Shown piece by piece: positions 63,437 through 64,000 of a stretch of 64,000 nucleotides of DNA (position 1 is its first letter; every line of letters begins with the position of its first letter). Both the position numbers and the translations under genes were made by a program. The notes under the pieces are model-generated. The model searched no databases, had not been told where the DNA came from, and worked only from the letters and a program-made list of their open reading frames with translations. Source of the DNA: Rhodoplanes sp963840055. Lineage in GTDB: Bacteria > Pseudomonadota > Alphaproteobacteria > Rhizobiales > Xanthobacteraceae. The stretch spans positions 62,001-126,000 of the forward strand of contig CAWIXM010000022.1 of assembly GCA_963840055.1 (NCBI GenBank), written 5' to 3'.

Positions 63437-64000
63437 TCAGGCTCGATCGCGGTGGGAAATCTCGATCACGCGGGCGCGGTGCGCGAGCTGTTCGACCAGC
63501 GCGTCGGCCGCGGCCCGGTTGGAGGCGTCGAGATTGGCGTCCCACTCGTCGAGCAGATAGATCGCGGCATCGGTGTGCGCGACGATCTCCTCCAGCGACT
63601 TAAGCTGGCGCTCGCCCGAGGAGAAGCCGGCGCGGCGGCGCTTGCGCGGACGCGCCTCTTGCTCCTCCTCGCCGAAGTCATCCGCGTCGTCCAAGCCGGC
63701 CTGGATGGCGAAGCGGAAGGCGAGGCGATCGCTGGTCGGCCAATAATAGGCGCGGTTCTTGATCCCCGCCTTCAGGGCGGCGAGTAGCGTCGACTTGCCG
63801 GTGCCATTGCCGCCGCGCACTTGCACGCGCCCGTGCCGCTTCGCGAGAACGAGCCGCATCGCCTCGTCGACTGACGAGCACACATTGGCGCGATCCTCCT
63901 CGCGCAGCACCAGCCGGTCGAACTTGATGCGCTGGTCGAAATGGGGATCGGGGTGCGGCCGCATGCTCCGCACGACGCCGCCGAGGCGCGCCCACAGCGC
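63437..64000 (-). CDS. ABC-type ATPase domain, N-terminus outside window
   Basis: The frame is open to the window edge (ALWARLGGVVRSM...), so this is the C-terminal part. Walker A GGNGTGKST, signature-like FSSGERQLKSLEEIV, Walker B 'AAIYLLDEWDANLD' and H-loop 'VIEISHRDRA' are present. The insertion between Walker A and the signature is short and acidic/Arg-rich. The pattern resembles the ATPase half of cyclic-peptide/siderophore type ABC exporters (SyrD/PvdE), where LLDEWAAxQD occurs, but a fusion with membrane helices can only be judged with upstream sequence. Confidence 0.85.
   Translation of the reverse strand, partial: ALWARLGGVVRSMRPHPDPHFDQRIKFDRLVLREEDRANVCSSVDEAMRLVLAKRHGRVQVRGGNGTGKSTLLAALKAGIKNRAYYWPTSDRLAFRFAIQAGLDDADDFGEEEQEARPRKRRRAGFSSGERQLKSLEEIVAHTDAAIYLLDEWDANLDASNRAAADALVEQLAHRARVIEISHRDRA

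Overview
This is a high-GC stretch of a chromosome from an alphaproteobacterium of the order Hyphomicrobiales (Rhizobiales), most like the Bradyrhizobium/Rhodopseudomonas/Pseudolabrys side. The grounds are the gene order (lpxB-gltA-gltX ... comEC-lexA-moeA-moaC-trpC-trpD-trpG-trpE-ppiD/tpiA-secG-pyrG-kdsA), a Mg-type HemB, an ExoR-like Sel1 protein, a phasin, and dispersed palindromic repeats typical of this group. The genus is inferred from memory of gene order, not from a search.

Layout. 1-5.9 kb: end of lpxB (lipid A), gltA, gltX and a divergent glnS. 5.9-11.2 kb: an accessory island, all genes on the minus strand. It has a tyrosine integrase, a 253-aa protein, an AlpA-type regulator and a tightly overlapping cargo set (64-aa, 148-aa, XRE and 138-aa proteins). 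The XRE gene is split by an IS4-family insertion sequence whose ends and 9-bp target duplication can be read exactly. The island abuts the 3' third of comEC, whose 5' part is missing. 12.2-22 kb: lexA with its own SOS box, moeA, moaC, trpC, trpD, trpG, a small unknown gene, trpE and ppiD. 22.2-31.9 kb: tpiA, secG, pyrG, a small membrane gene, a vapBC-like module with an unusual two-domain antitoxin, kdsA, an MFS exporter, ilvD and exoR-like.

32-50 kb: xthA, a two-gene RND efflux system, a tiny Trp/Arg-rich secreted protein, a frameshifted secreted protein, bpt, an RDD membrane protein, threonine dehydratase, an unknown membrane-anchored protein, hemB, a small membrane protein, an orphan AceE-like E1, an SSS-type transporter and a secreted alpha/beta hydrolase. 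50-55 kb: a phasin with a clear terminator, a lipoprotein-like hydrolase, a divergent TetR regulator/NmrA-like reductase pair sharing a palindromic operator, and an isoprenylcysteine methyltransferase-like membrane protein. 55-64 kb: a small unknown protein, tRNA-Ser(UGA), rlpA, a D-Ala-D-Ala carboxypeptidase, the tmk-holB-metG-tatD-MBL cluster, and the end of an ABC-type ATPase that runs off the window.

Most of the window is housekeeping. The parts that stand out are the island that replaced the front of comEC with its IS-broken four-gene cassette, the winged-helix/AbrB antitoxin, the dispersed repeats that run into coding ends, and a cluster of five one-base indels across metG and tatD that may be a local consensus fault.
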